Positions 34,245 to 46,608 of a stretch of DNA of 64,000 nt are shown piece by piece; positions within the stretch are counted from its first letter, which is position 1; the number at the start of each line of letters is the position of its first letter. Where the stretch lies: positions 112,850,146-112,914,145 of the forward strand of contig CM065296.1 of assembly GCA_032871835.1 (NCBI GenBank). The letters run 5' to 3'. The notes beneath the pieces were generated by a model that worked only from the letters and a program-made list of their open reading frames with translations, made no database searches and was not told the origin of the DNA. Made by a program: the position numbers and the translations under genes. Source of the DNA: Dipteronia dyeriana (lineage: Eukaryota > Streptophyta > Magnoliopsida > Sapindales > Sapindaceae).

Positions 34245-35950
34245 TGTGTGAAGATCTGCAATGCTTCATTTTCTTGTTTTGGTGTTTGATGATTGCTAAG
34301 ATGTTTCCGTATTCCATAAGCTTGGTTAAGGTCTTCACTTGCACTGTATGGTGAATTATGTATATATGATTTTCTTTTTCCTTAAATTAATACATCATTT
34401 GATGATTTTCTTATGCTGTTATACGTAAAAGGTCGTTGTGATATGAAAATGATTTTGGAGTTTAATTTGATTGTTTATTTGTTGATTGCCGACTATACCA
34501 ATCCTCTTCATGTTCAAAGCAAGTGCTCTGACATCTTAAATCATCATCACTTAGCTCATCTTTAGATGATATCAGGGGAGGAGGTGTGTTTGAATTTTAG
34601 TCGGGGCTGTAGCAAAGGCTGAATTTTTGAAAAAAAAAAATGTTTTGTTATTACAAAAGTGACCCTCGTTGTTTCTCTTCTACTAAAATAACATTAAATT
34701 ACAATTTTATTTACTAAATTATCTTAACTAAAACAAATGTTCCAGACACAAATTAAAACATATCATATAAATAAATTAAAATTGTTGAAACATAATTTCA
34801 ATATTTGAAGCATAATTTAATGAAACATGTTAAATTTATATTATTGATTGTTAAAAATTAAAAAAAAAAAAAAAGTAAATAAATCTTCTTGATTGACAAG
34901 TGGATAATTTTGTTTTATTGAATCTTAATAGGAGCTAGTTTGGTTGAATTTTAGTAGCAGTTATGTCGCAATAAATATGTATTTTTCATTTCTTGACAAG
35001 TCAATCCAATTGCTATTGTATGTTGCAACTTCAACAAGAAGGACTTCAAGAGGGGATTGGAGGAGATGATGATTTAGAATTTGATTTTGATACATGATTT
35101 TTTTTTTTTTAGAATTGTGATGATTCTAAGTTTTTTTTTTTTTTTTCAAAGTTAAGTCTATTTTGAACTATGAATTATGATGGCAATTGCTTTTTATTTA
35201 ATTATAATGTGTTATGGTTTTATTTAATTATCGTATGTTGTGGCCCTTATAGGTAGTTTTTAAAGTAGTCACTTTATACAGGGTTTTTATAAAATTGGTT
35301 CGTCTGGCTTCAGTCGGGGTGTGCGCCTCGTCTTAGCGCCTCAGGTGATAGAGGCTCGTATCGCCTTGAGTCGCCTAACGCTTCTGACAACTATGGTCAT
35401 AACCTATTAGAATAGATGTCAAAATAGTTAAACATGTTTTGTAAGGGTTTTTGAACTGGTTTTTTTTACCTATATTTTGACTATTTATTGATCATGATTA
35501 CTTTATAAAATAGGAAATATTGTATATAAAATTTTTATAATCAAATCATTACTTTTTATATTATATATAATTAGATAATAAATTAATCATGAAATAAGTT
35601 TGATATCACCCCTTAATTTATATATATAATTAAATAATCAAAATACATAAAATATTGTCCATAAAATTCTTTATGGATTGGTACAATGAACAATGTTTTG
35701 TTAAAATTATGATTTTAGAACAATATTTTATCAAAATAATGATTTTGAAACAATTTATACAGTGAATAACCTTTTTAGGACTACACCCACCAATTAATGG
35801 TATCCAGTGTTATTTTCTAATAAATAAATAAAAAAAATTGTTTTGATATTTTCTTTTTTACTTTTTTTCAAAACACGCTGCCAGACAAGTTTTTAATATT
35901 TTTTAACTCAAAAAAAGATAAAACACCTTTCAAAAACCACGTCGAACGCC
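34245..35950. other. Intergenic DNA downstream of gene 2
   Basis: First about 180 bp is the presumed 3' UTR of gene 2. A GC-richer block at 35,290-35,395 (gcgcctcaggtgatagaggc and similar) resembles hAT subterminal sequence. The end (cgtcgaacgccccctaag, 35,941) looks like the tip of another small element lying against the truncated P450 pseudogene. No gene. Confidence 0.4.
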
Positions 35951-37027
35951 CCCTAAGCTTTCTTGGGATGTTAGTAAGGAGATTTTTGAAATCGGTGGAG
36001 CATCAAATCCAGGGGATTTTATACCAGCTCTACTTTGGTTGAATGAGAAAAGAATGAAGATAGTGCAGAAAAAAGCTGATTCATTCATGCAGAATTTGAT
36101 AGATGAGAATCAAATTTGAGCCGGAAAGATCAGTCCAGGTGATGATGATCCGGAAGAAAAAACTAGAACAATGATCGACTCTATGCTTTCTTTACAAGAA
36201 TCAGAATTCAGAACCAATTTACTACAATGATGAAATCATCAAAGGCATGATATTGGTATGTACAATCAAGAAATTCTTAGTATGGACTGTTCTCTGCTGA
36301 ACTGACCTTTGTTCCAGCCTCAACATATCTGTTGACATCCGTATTCGGTAGCTGAGATTAATTTTATTAGTTTTTTCACTTTAACCATCTTTAAATGCAC
36401 CTTGATAATTAATGATTCCTGCATATATGCAGACACTGCTATCTGTGGGCACAGACACATCGGCGGCAACTATAGAGTGGACTATGTCACTTCTCCTCAA
36501 CCATCCTGATGTGTTAAAGAAGGCCAGAGCGGAGGTTGACAATTATGTTGGTCATGACCGTTTAGTAGACGAATCTGATCTTGCCAAGCCGTTTGTATTC
36601 AACTGTACCACTTCTACTGCCACATGAATCATCGGATGACACCACCATCGGAGGGTACCATGTACCGCGACAAACAATGTTAGTGGTGAACGCGTGGGCC
36701 ATTCACAGGGACCCCAAGGTCTGGGATGATCCTACAAGTTTCAAGCCCGAAAGATTTGAAGGATTAATGAAAGGTGGTCATGAGGCATATAATTATAAGT
36801 TTGTACAGTTTGGATTGGGACGACGAGCTTGCCCTGGTGCTGGCCTTGCCGACAGAGTAATGGGGTTGGTGTTGGCTGCGTTAATTCAATGCTTCGAATG
36901 GGAGAGAATTAGCGAAGAGGAAGTGGACATGAGCCAAGGAACTGGTATTACCATGCCTAAAGCCAAGCCATTGGAGGCTATGTGCAAATCACGGCACTCT
37001 CTGTCCACCCTTCTCTCCCAACTATGA
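35951..37027 (+). pseudogene. CYP81 pseudogene, 5' truncated relative of gene 1
   Basis: Closely matches gene 1 from about its position 850 to the stop, including the intron (about 36,256-36,429). Lesions: the 5' half is missing; an in-frame TGA at 36,117-36,119 replaces an Arg codon; a 7 bp insertion near 36,210 shifts the frame; and a 35 bp deletion near 36,590 removes the ExxR helix and shifts the frame again. The I-helix AGTDTS... reads VGTDTS; PERF and the heme loop [10 protein letters not shown] are still readable. Cannot encode a P450. Confidence 0.9.
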
Positions 37028-37215
37028 TATTAATTAGTTCTCCTTTATTGTTTTTCGAATTTTTTATGTTTGTTTTTATGTTACCATTTGTGTTTTAGCT
37101 TTGTACAATGTATGAGTTGTTACATAAATAAATAAAGGAATGTGTTAGTCTCGATTATTATTAATGTATATATTCTAAAACAATTTGTAACATAAATTTA
37201 CACCATTATTGTAGA

Positions 37216-38760
37216 TCAAATGTAACACCCAAACCATTCAGGCTCAATAAATACCCAATTTGAAAAAGAAAAAAAAATGATAAGCGTGAAATGGAAAGTA
37301 AATTGGTGTTGTACTCTGTATAGTTGACAGACAGCTGTGAGCTTAGTTAACTAGCCCACAAAAGTTGTCTTTCCATATATATAGTGGAGGATAAACATGA
37401 TCCGTTAGAGAGCAGTAGAATCGAGCGGGAGAAAGGAAAGAAAAGGAAGAAAATGGAAGAAAATGGAAGAGAAGTCAGTGGAGCTCTATTATGATATTGT
37501 CAATTTTCGGTTGATTCTTCTTTGAATTCCAGTTTCTAATTGGATTTTGTGTGATTGTTAGGGAAGGAAGACGAAGTAGAGGAGCCTAGCATACTTGGTC
37601 TGAATTAAACTTGACGTCTAAGTTGTAAGTGAAAAAGTTTTCAGTTTTGTTTTAACTCAAAAGTTTCCAGTTTTATGTTTAAAATTAATTGTCTGCAAAT
37701 CATTTAAGTGTTTTATTTCTTTTGATAATTTATGGTGATTATACAGAGAACTGAAAGTATGTTTTATGTTTATATTAGCATTCAGAATATCAGTTATATT
37801 ACTTTTAAAAAAATCAAGAAGAGATTATGATTTTTACAAAAGCACCATGTCTGTACCTTCCCCCAGTATGATTATTGTTGGTTTTGGGGGCCGTTCTACA
37901 CATGTGTATATCAGATGAGTCGCTCTGCACGTGTATGACCAGAAGTTATTCCAGATTCTGCGTTTGTACGAAGTAATTCGGCTTACGTATTGAAGATATC
38001 CTGGGTACTAATTTTGTGCATATTAAGATTTTATAAATTATCTTATTTTTGTTCAGAAAAGAGATGCATTCAGTTTATTAAGTACAAGTAGATTTATTAT
38101 CTTTTAGTATGGAAATCTTTTGACATGATGAAATAATATAATATGTATTACCGGATGCATATTGAAAAGTTGTTCAGAAATGTTTTTAAAAGTTTTCATT
38201 CACTCACTGAATGTTAGTGCTCATTCTTTCACTCCTAAAATATTTTTCAAGTAGCTGCTCGGTTGTACGGACTCTGAAGTTTTGAGGTGGGCCACTCGAT
38301 GTCATCATAAAGTGCAAGAGTCGTGCATTTTATTTTTTATGTACATATTTTGAGATGTGTGGTCGGCATGGTCGGTACGTGTTCAGTTTTGCTTACTCGG
38401 CCATGTTCAGATTTCTACTCGGCCTACCCGGCCTACTCGGATTTCCTACTCTGCCTATTCGGATTTCCTACTCGTCCAACTCAGATTTATGGTCATTTTG
38501 CTTAGAAAAAATGTGGTCGGGTTTTGTCTGTTCGAGATTTTGACTGAATTTTTGTAATGAACGAAAATAGCAATAAAGGACTTGCAATTATATACATTTT
38601 GTACTTTCCAATATTTTCCTTATATTCTTTTTATGTTTAAAAAACAAGTATTTCTTATGGAATTTTAGTCAAAATTCTTTTATCATGGTAGTTAAAAAGT
38701 ACAACCTACGGGACCTCCCTCGTGCTCAAGAGATTAGTCGGGATGGGTATTGTCATCAAA
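37216..38760 (+). mobile_element. Solo LTR with perfect 5 bp target duplication
   Basis: LTR 37,221-38,755 (1,535 bp) begins TGTAACACCC and ends ATTGTCA, with tcaaa on both sides (37,216-37,220 and 38,756-38,760). No internal domain. The TGTAACACCC start and the cattcactcactgaatgttag segment (near 38,200) recall chromovirus (Tekay/Del) LTRs; that is from memory. It splits the 3' flank of the P450 pseudogene. Orientation is inferred. Confidence 0.8.
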
Positions 38761-39490
38761 GGTATGTTAGATCCTACAACCAGGTTTGGGGAACCCACGT
38801 AAGAAAAATCTCTAACATTTTATAATTTAATAGTCACACGTGAGACTATATTTATAATATTAATGTTGAACCTTTATTTTAAAATCTTCAACCATCAAAA
38901 CATTGTATCAATGATAAATTTATAATAGTTAGATGTATCTAATAAATCCTATACCTATGGATTGTTTTAACCAAACGAAATAGATTCATCCATAAGATCC
39001 ACTGAAATTGAATTATTATGATTCAGCATTTGTGTTTGAAAAGCATTTTGGGTGGTTGAAAAAGAAATGGCATAGTACGTGTAATTACACTCAAATCTTT
39101 TTATTTATAACTTCTAATTGACATTACTTCAACCAAAAAAAAAAAAAAAAACTCTTCTAATTGACATTACCATGAAACAGTTTTCGATTTTTTTTTTTTT
39201 TTTAATGACCCGTCCGTTATACATGGCATTTATTAAGAAGCTTCTAGTATTTTTAAACGTGTAAATACAGTCTATTTACTTTCACAGAAAAATAAAATAA
39301 CTGATAAATAAATATCTTAATTTAAATAAAAGATGAAGCGTTACATTCATGAGACATGAGCCCTCAAAATCAAATAAAACTTGTAAGCTAACCCATCACC
39401 TGATTTCACCCACATCCAATAGTTTCTATCTATCTTTTCACTTGTCCAAATAAATATTAAATAATCAAAAATTAAAAATAATAAAAGAAA
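38761..39490. other. Remaining 3' flank of the P450 pseudogene, then intergenic DNA
   Basis: 38,815-38,930 matches one unit of the tandem repeat downstream of gene 1. The rest, with two homopolymer runs (A near 39,135, T near 39,188), is the upstream region of the WPP gene. No clear TATA box. Confidence 0.5.
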
Positions 39491-40003
39491 ATGTCTGACT
39501 CGGAAATCACCACCGCCTCCTCACCCACAGAGACTCAGCAAACACAACCATTAATGGAGGGCCAAACCGAGCAACCTCAAGATCTACAAAACGAGGTCCA
39601 TCAGGAACCTACGAAACTCAACAACGCAAGCCTCACCTTCCGCATATGGCCACCATCCCAGCGCACGCGCGACGCAGTCATTTCCCGCCTCATTGAGACC
39701 CTCACTACTCCCTCCGTCCTCTCCAAACGATACGGCTCCTTGCCTTCCGCTGAGGCGTCCTCCGCTTCCCGTACCATCGAGGAAGAAGCCTTCTCTGTTG
39801 CCGAGGCCGCCTCCTCCGCCGAAGACGACGGAATCGAGATTCTTCAGGTCTACTCTAAGGAGATCAGCAAGCGCATGCTCGATGCCGTGAAGTCTCGCCC
39901 TAATGCTGCTGCTTCTGCTGCTGTCGACGGTAATGACAATGGCGTCGGAGTCGCTGCAGGTTCGACTGAGGATGCTGTTTCTACTGCTGAAGCCGAGGCT
40001 TGA
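39491..40003 (+). CDS. WPP-domain protein (MAF1/WPP1-WPP2 type)
   Basis: Single-exon gene for a 170-residue protein. WPP-domain proteins associate with the nuclear envelope and Golgi, bind coiled-coil WIT/MFP1-type partners, and share this domain with plant RanGAP. An acidic Gln/Thr-rich N-terminus (1-45) is followed by the WPP domain (about 47-140), opening FRIWPPSQRTRDAVISRL with the Trp-Pro-Pro at 53-55, and an Ala/acid-rich tail. No membrane segment and no RanGAP leucine-rich part, so this is the short stand-alone form; length fits that group. ATG in a good plant context (gaaaATGtc). GC content is higher than surroundings. Confidence 0.92.
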   Translation: MSDSEITTASSPTETQQTQPLMEGQTEQPQDLQNEVHQEPTKLNNASLTFRIWPPSQRTRDAVISRLIETLTTPSVLSKRYGSLPSAEASSASRTIEEEAFSVAEAASSAEDDGIEILQVYSKEISKRMLDAVKSRPNAAASAAVDGNDNGVGVAAGSTEDAVSTAEAEA

Positions 40004-40319
40004 TTTCTCTCTAAAGCTCTCTCTATTTTTATCTTTTTTTAATATGGCATGTTAGGGTTTCTGTTCCTATCATTGTTTTGAGGTTGGGATCTCTTTTTGT
40101 ACTGTTTAAAGTGGATTTATGATCTTATATTATAATTATAGTATAATACTATTTTCTAGGGCTTTATTTTTCTCTACTCTTTTAGTAATCCGTTTTAATT
40201 TGTTGTTTTTGTTTATTTGGTCATATCTTAAAAAATGTTGGGTTGTTGGAAATGTTTGAATTTCTAATTAGCTATGAACACAGGTAGTTAGAAATGTTTT
40301 CATTGCTAATTTGGTATGA

Positions 40320-41290
40320 ACACATTGCTTGGTATATACATTGGTATTTCCGTTTTATTGACTTATTTACTATGAACACATTGCTTGGTATATGCATTAA
40401 TGCATTATTGACTCATTTAGTATGAACACGTCGCGTGGTATATACATAGGTATTATTGGCTCATTTACTATGAACATGTTGCTTTGTATAGGCATTATTG
40501 AGTCATCTACTATAAATATGTTGTGTTTATAGGCATTATTGACTCATTTACTATGAACACATTGCGTGGAATAGGCATTATTGACTCATTTACTATGAAC
40601 ACGTTGCGTTGTATTGGTATTATTGACTCATTTACTATAAACATGTTATGTGGTATAGGCATTATTTACTCATTTACAGATTTACCACGTTACGTAGAAT
40701 AGGTGTTATTGACTCATTTACTATGAACACGTTGCATGGAATAGGCGTTATTGATTCATTTACTATGAACACGTTGCCTGGTATATGCATTGGTATTATT
40801 GACTCATTTACTATGAACTCGTTTCGTTGTATAGGCATTATTGACTCATTTACTATAAACATGTTGTGTGGTATGGGCATTATTTACTTATTTACGGATT
40901 TACTATGAACACGATACATAGAATAGGCGTTATTGACTCATTTACTATAAACATGTTGCGTGGAATAGCGTTATGGACTCATTTACTATGAACACGTTGT
41001 GTGGAATAGCGTTATTGACTCATTTACTATGAACACGTTGCATTGGTATTATTGACTCAGTTAGTATGAACACACTATGTGGTATAGGCATTATTGACTC
41101 ATTTACTATGAACACATTGTGTGGTACATGCATTGGTATCATTGACTCATTTACTAAGAGCACGTGGTATGTGCATTGGTATTGTTGACTCATTTACTAT
41201 GAACACGTGTTATATGCATTGGTATTATTGACTCATTTATTAACAACACGTTGCGTGGTATATGCATTTGTATTATTGGCTCTTTTACTT
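40320..41290. repeat. Minisatellite, ~41-50 bp unit, about 21 copies
   Basis: Degenerate head-to-tail units built on attgactcatttactatgaac, then acgttgcgtggtatagg. Spacing varies from 41 to 50 bp. Starts about 320 bp after the WPP stop codon. Short open frames on both strands are by-products of the repeat. Confidence 0.9.
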
Positions 41291-44200
41291 TTTCTCTAAG
41301 CTATGCATTGTGTTTTATGGCATGTGCCTATTTTAGCATTTTGCTTCAAATTTTGTTAGTAATTATAGTTTACTTATCTGATGCATCAACTATAGATTAA
41401 GAATTATCAAAAGTTTGTGCATTTTTGGAAGAAAATGGTGGATGAAACAATAAAGAAACTTTATGGAATCTTGGAGTGTAAGTTTGATGTATTGATATTG
41501 AAGACTGGAATTCTGAGCTAGAAAAGATTTTTTTTCTTCCTCTGATAGAACGCTTAAATTTAAGAATACAAATATGGCAATATGGGAAGTAGATGATCAT
41601 TTGTAGCTACAGAGCTACAGAGCTATATATATATATCAGCAGTCCAAAAATTTACACAATTTGTTATAAAACTATTCAACTTTTGGATTAAAAAGATTTG
41701 AACAGAAAAGACTAATTCCTACTTTAAAATTATGAATTTACACATATTGGAACCTTGAAATTTCTCTTTCCCCTCTCCTCTCCACCCTTCCTCATGGTAT
41801 TTTCTCTGCTCTCCTCTCTCTCAAGGTCCAGATGATCTTTCTAGAGCTAATATTGGACAACGATAATTATTGACTGTGATCGGTGAGATGGTTATTAGGG
41901 ACAATCTTACAATTGTAGAGTAGATAGGTGCCTCCTAAAGTATTCCAGTAGAAAATCCTGTTAGATTAGTTGGAAGGGGGTTTCATTATGTAAAACAGGA
42001 TGGATTTGTCCTCATTTCTTTTTCTTCAAAAATTTATTCGAGAAATATTAATTTTTAGTATTGAGTAAATGTCCTAGAAAGCCTTTTTGTCATTTATAGT
42101 AAACCTTTACATCTTGGATTGTTTTCGTGATCGTCTTTTTATTACAATTTTGCCTAGGAAAAAGATGAAATCAGTGCTAGACTAGAGAAATTGGAGAGGA
42201 TAGAGGAATTGTATAATTCTGATGCTTGTACAGTCTTTATTTTGAAATTAGGAGTTAATCTTGACCGTTAAAATCTTTTTGATCAAAAGGCTGAAAGTTC
42301 TATTTCAAATGGTGTAAAATTTTAGGGCCACTGATCGTGAACTATAAACTATAAAGTTTTATGGTTTGTTTTGTTCCAATAAAATATATATATATATATA
42401 AATCCGGTTGCAATTATGAACATCTTTTCATACTAAAAGCAGCCATCTAGAATTCTCTTCTACTGGTGCCTGTAAATCAGGTTACCTAGTTGATGGTTGG
42501 AAGAAATTGGATGAGTTTTTTTCATGATCGACGAAAATCTATTCATCTGTGCTGCCCTATGATCTCCCTGCCCCATTATCTCACATTATGATGGTTGAAT
42601 TGAATTGTATATCTGTAGTTATCTCCTATGGAATTGAATGAACTTAACTCTTGTTATACATATTTTTTCTTGCCTCGCTTTAACTTTGGTTTTATAATTC
42701 TATGATGTTCTGCCTCTTTACCTGTAAGGAATTAGGTATTCTTGAACAGCTTTATCACCCAATCTCATTATTTTGCAAGAGAAGTTCTGATTTCTGTTTT
42801 CTGTACTTTGACTATCCAGTCCTCTTGAAGAACACGTCACAGAGTCTGTTGCCTATAAAGATGACTCTTAGGAAGAATTTAATCTTCTCATGGAGTCATG
42901 GGTTATAGGATGCAATTAGAAGTATAGTTAGGATGGGATTTGATGTGCACATTTTTATTGAGCATTTTAAAAGTGATGAAATATGCATTGACATTTGAGA
43001 TGCACATTTACACTGTCCTTAAATTATTTTTGTATGCTTTTACCCAGTGTGTGGTTTCATTAATAAGGTTTAATGCCTTTAGCCTTCTTTTAGACCAGGT
43101 TATTGAAACAATATTTTGTTTTTGATGGCTAATCTGGTTATCTTTGAGTTTTCCATGCCATTCTGATTTTTCAGTTAAATCTTTTTAGTTCCTAAATCTA
43201 TGTTTTTTATATTGGTCCTAAAATTCCTACAAAGGGAATTTAGCCAATTGATGTGATCTTAAGATTTCAGCTTCATGTGCCTAATTGGGCTTCATGGGAT
43301 TTGATTATTGTTTATATATCTAATTGTCCAGTTTTTGTTTAGCTTCGTTTCCTTTTTTAAATTCTTATTTACATTAAATATTAATGTGACATTCAGAGTT
43401 GTAGTCTTTCTTACGCTTTGCTAGTGTAGTGTGTGCATCTCAATGTTTGATCCCTATCCATTGTTCAAATGATAGACAGAAGTCTAATTTGATTAGTGGT
43501 TAACCTTATATATCGGGAAATGCAACTCTTCTCATTGTGTACAGCTCTCCCATTTACGCTTTGCCTATTGGCGTTAGGAATTGTAGGTTGGTAATCATCC
43601 AGAATCTATATTTTAGGAAACAGTTGACCTTTTGGTTGCATTTCAATGTGGGATGAGATCCAACTATATTGTCACCATTTTGCTTAGTGATTTTGAGTTT
43701 ATGAAGTCGGAAAGGTCTTCTCAGTCAATAATTTCGCTCTCAATGGTTCCCTCACGTGGGAAATTTAACGATTTAAACTCTATTTTGGTTTAACTTGGGC
43801 TGCACTCTCATGCTTAGAGATAGTATTGATTTAATACTATTAGAAGTGTATTATGAATGAAGAATGTATTGCTTTGTTTTAATTTTTTGAACTGATATTG
43901 CTCGTGATATGATAGCCTATTGTTTTGTAGATGTCCTGAGTTTAAAATTGCAAGTCAGTACTATATTTACAATTTTTTATCTGTCTTTGCTGTATTCCCG
44001 TAATCTGTTTATCCAAAGTATTGCAACTTTGTAAAACACTCGTCTTTCTTGTTGTTTGGTATTGTTTGTAATTTTCTCTATCCCTTCACTGAAAATTTGT
44101 CTCCAATGCTGTTGCTACACTGTCTCATGTTATGTATGTTTGGGACAGAAATGTTAGATGGGGATACATTTATGCACTTGATAATAAAGGCCATAGTTGT

Positions 44201-45560
44201 CTTACCTTTGCCAGCTGGTGATTCTATTCTCACGTCGTTTTGTTCCCAGAGAACTTTGTGGACCTTAGACTTGTGAAAAGTAGGTTGCAAGTGGGCATAA
44301 ATTAAGTAGAATGTTGTTTGTGTTATTGAAATACTAACCGATTGGAAATTTGGAATGTTAGAAAATTGACCACTGATTTGTTTCCTTCCTATTCCTTTGT
44401 CGATTCTGTTTACACTTAAGAATTTTTAGGACTTATGGGCTCGACTCTCGAGGAAATTTGATTAACATGGGTTTATGACTTTCCTCTGGTGTTACTGAAC
44501 TCTTAATTAACATAAATTAAGGAGAATGTTGAAGGTGGTGAATGGTGATGCAATATTTATTATTCATTTAGAATATTTGATGTGTTTGTTCTCCATTGTC
44601 GCTTTTGTTCGCAGCAAAACTGGTTGGATTGTTGAACAACACTTTTCTTTTTTTAACTTTTTGCATACAATCTCAACATTAGACATGGAAAATTGAAAAC
44701 TTTTCCCAAAAGAAATGGTCCAAATGTTGCACTATCAATCTTGAAGAGTGTTTAATTATTTGGTTTTCATGAATTCAATTACGCTCTTCACTTTGTATTC
44801 TGTTTCGATTTAAAACAAATTAACTTTTGTCTATTGGGGACCCTCCTGGCCTTTCGGCCGAAAAGATCATACAACTTTTTATAATCTCTTAAAACTCGTG
44901 GGAATTGATTATTTGATTTGAGATCCTTGTATAACAACAAAAGGCTATACAAAACCAAATTGAGTTTAGTTGACACCTACTATTTTCAGAATTTTTTTAT
45001 ATTTGATTATTTAAAATTCATGAAACATTGACCACTTAGGTTAATTTGTTGATTCCATGTGATGATTAGAGTTAGGGTCAATTTAAGGTTGATAGCTAAT
45101 TAAAATAATTAAAAGCCCATGACTATCATTATCTCGTACGTGAGCAGTGAGCCAGTGACTCTCTTACTCGGAGAGAGAGAGAGGGACATAAACCGATCAC
45201 ACATTCACACCATGACATGTAACATGTTGTACACAACTGACTTTCTGTCGCATTAATTGCACAATATTCCATTGCTGCTGCTTCAGAATTCAACTTTGAA
45301 GAAGCTCAACAATATTTCTAACCCTTGCATGATCTCATCTGCTTGTTTTCTTCACTATCTTTGACCAATAAGCCCGCTCATCACACAAATTCAAAGCAAG
45401 TATATCGATTTAGTCAGAGCATCTCGGGATGTTAAATTGTTGCTAGTTTTCCTCTCCAACCAGGTGGCAATCTCCAGCGCTACTTTGTTGCAGGAGCTGG
45501 AGCTGCACCAGATCTAGCTCACCTCAAGTGAAATAGCACAGCTCTTGCGTTTCTTTTTTT
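41291..45560. other. Long intergenic stretch, no gene recognised
   Basis: Less AT-biased in places, with T-rich runs, but no frame above about 75 codons with any family resemblance. Candidates at 44,049-44,276 (plus) and 42,702-42,908 (plus) show no known motifs. A short (GA)n run lies near 45,172. Untranslated or non-coding transcripts cannot be excluded. Confidence 0.4.
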
Positions 45561-45569
45561 TTTTTTTAA

Positions 45570-45665
45570 GAAAATTGTTCCATTGTTTTTATTGGATGAA
45601 AGAGAATATTTTAAGGAATATTCTTTTTAGAATAAAATTTGGTACAATAAATCGGAGATGGAAAA
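45570..45665. mobile_element. MITE end fragment
   Basis: The stretch ggaatattctttttagaata...tcggagatgg resembles the right end of the MITE at 46,033-46,608 and is probably a partial copy. Confidence 0.4.
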
Positions 45666-46032
45666 AAAAATTGGTGTTTAAATTGTTACAATTTATTGTG
45701 AAGTTATAACATGAATTAGTACAATTAATTGAAGATGTCTTAGATAAAGTGTGCAAATTTTGACAAATGTTTGCACTACTTGAAACATCACAAGTTCACT
45801 AAAATTTTGTCGTCGTGGAAATTGATCTTATGCGTGATTTGATAATTGATGTCGTGTAATGCCCACTTGTGGTCTCCCTTTTGTTATAAGATTTGACAAT
45901 CCAAATGTTAATTTTGTTCTAATTATAATGACGACTGAACTTGAATCAGAAAAGAAAAGACAAAATACAAATAAATATATAAGATGTGTAGTTGAAAGAT
46001 ACTCTAAAATCAAATTAGTGTTAGATGTATCA

Positions 46033-46608
46033 GACCATCTCCAACAATATATCTCCATTTTAAAGCAGAATCATCTCTAACCCAGCTCTATCGTTAACGC
46101 TAGAGTAGTTCCAAAAGAATTTTAGTACAAAAAGTAACGCAATCGGGTGACTTACGCTACTTTACTGGTTTGACTGGTTTTTTCTGTTTTTAGTCTCTCA
46201 AATTTTCATAAATCACATATTCAGCATATGAAATAAAAGCTATTACGATTTTATCCCTTATTTAAAAAACTTGTTTAATCACAGTTTTACCCTATTATAC
46301 AAAATGTATACCAATTGTATCCTTATAATTGTTAAATAATGCTTTTGGTTAATATATATTTGTTTTAATTGAATTATTATTTATATTAATATTTTTAATA
46401 AACTAAAATAAAGTATATAATACACAAATTACTAAATGTCATTAATAATAAAAAACACTAAATTACTAATTTATTAATTTATGAATTTATCATACTATTA
46501 TGTTAATTGAGGGGTGAAATGTTAATTGTTAAGAAACAATGAAAAAAGTGAATATTTATGAAATGTTCTTTATAGAGTAAGATTCGGTGCAATGGGTTGG
46601 AGATAGTC
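46033..46608. mobile_element. Harbinger-like MITE (576 bp)
   Basis: Inverted tips gaccatctccaac (left) and gactatctccaac (complement of the right). Flanking 3-mers are tca and tta, close to the TWA preference of PIF/Harbinger elements. No coding capacity. Confidence 0.55.

Noticed and set aside
40648..40908. Frames on both strands in the minisatellite
   Set aside because: The repeat keeps both strands open by chance; no protein-like features.
40320..41290. CRISPR array
   Set aside because: Units are contiguous and degenerate without unique spacers, and the DNA is plant nuclear.
44049..44276. 75-codon plus-strand frame
   Set aside because: No motif, signal peptide or family resemblance, and an overlapping minus-strand frame of equal length. 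No support for a gene.
45160..45540. Possible exon with rather balanced composition
   Set aside because: No frame longer than a few dozen codons, no splice pair or motif that I could defend.
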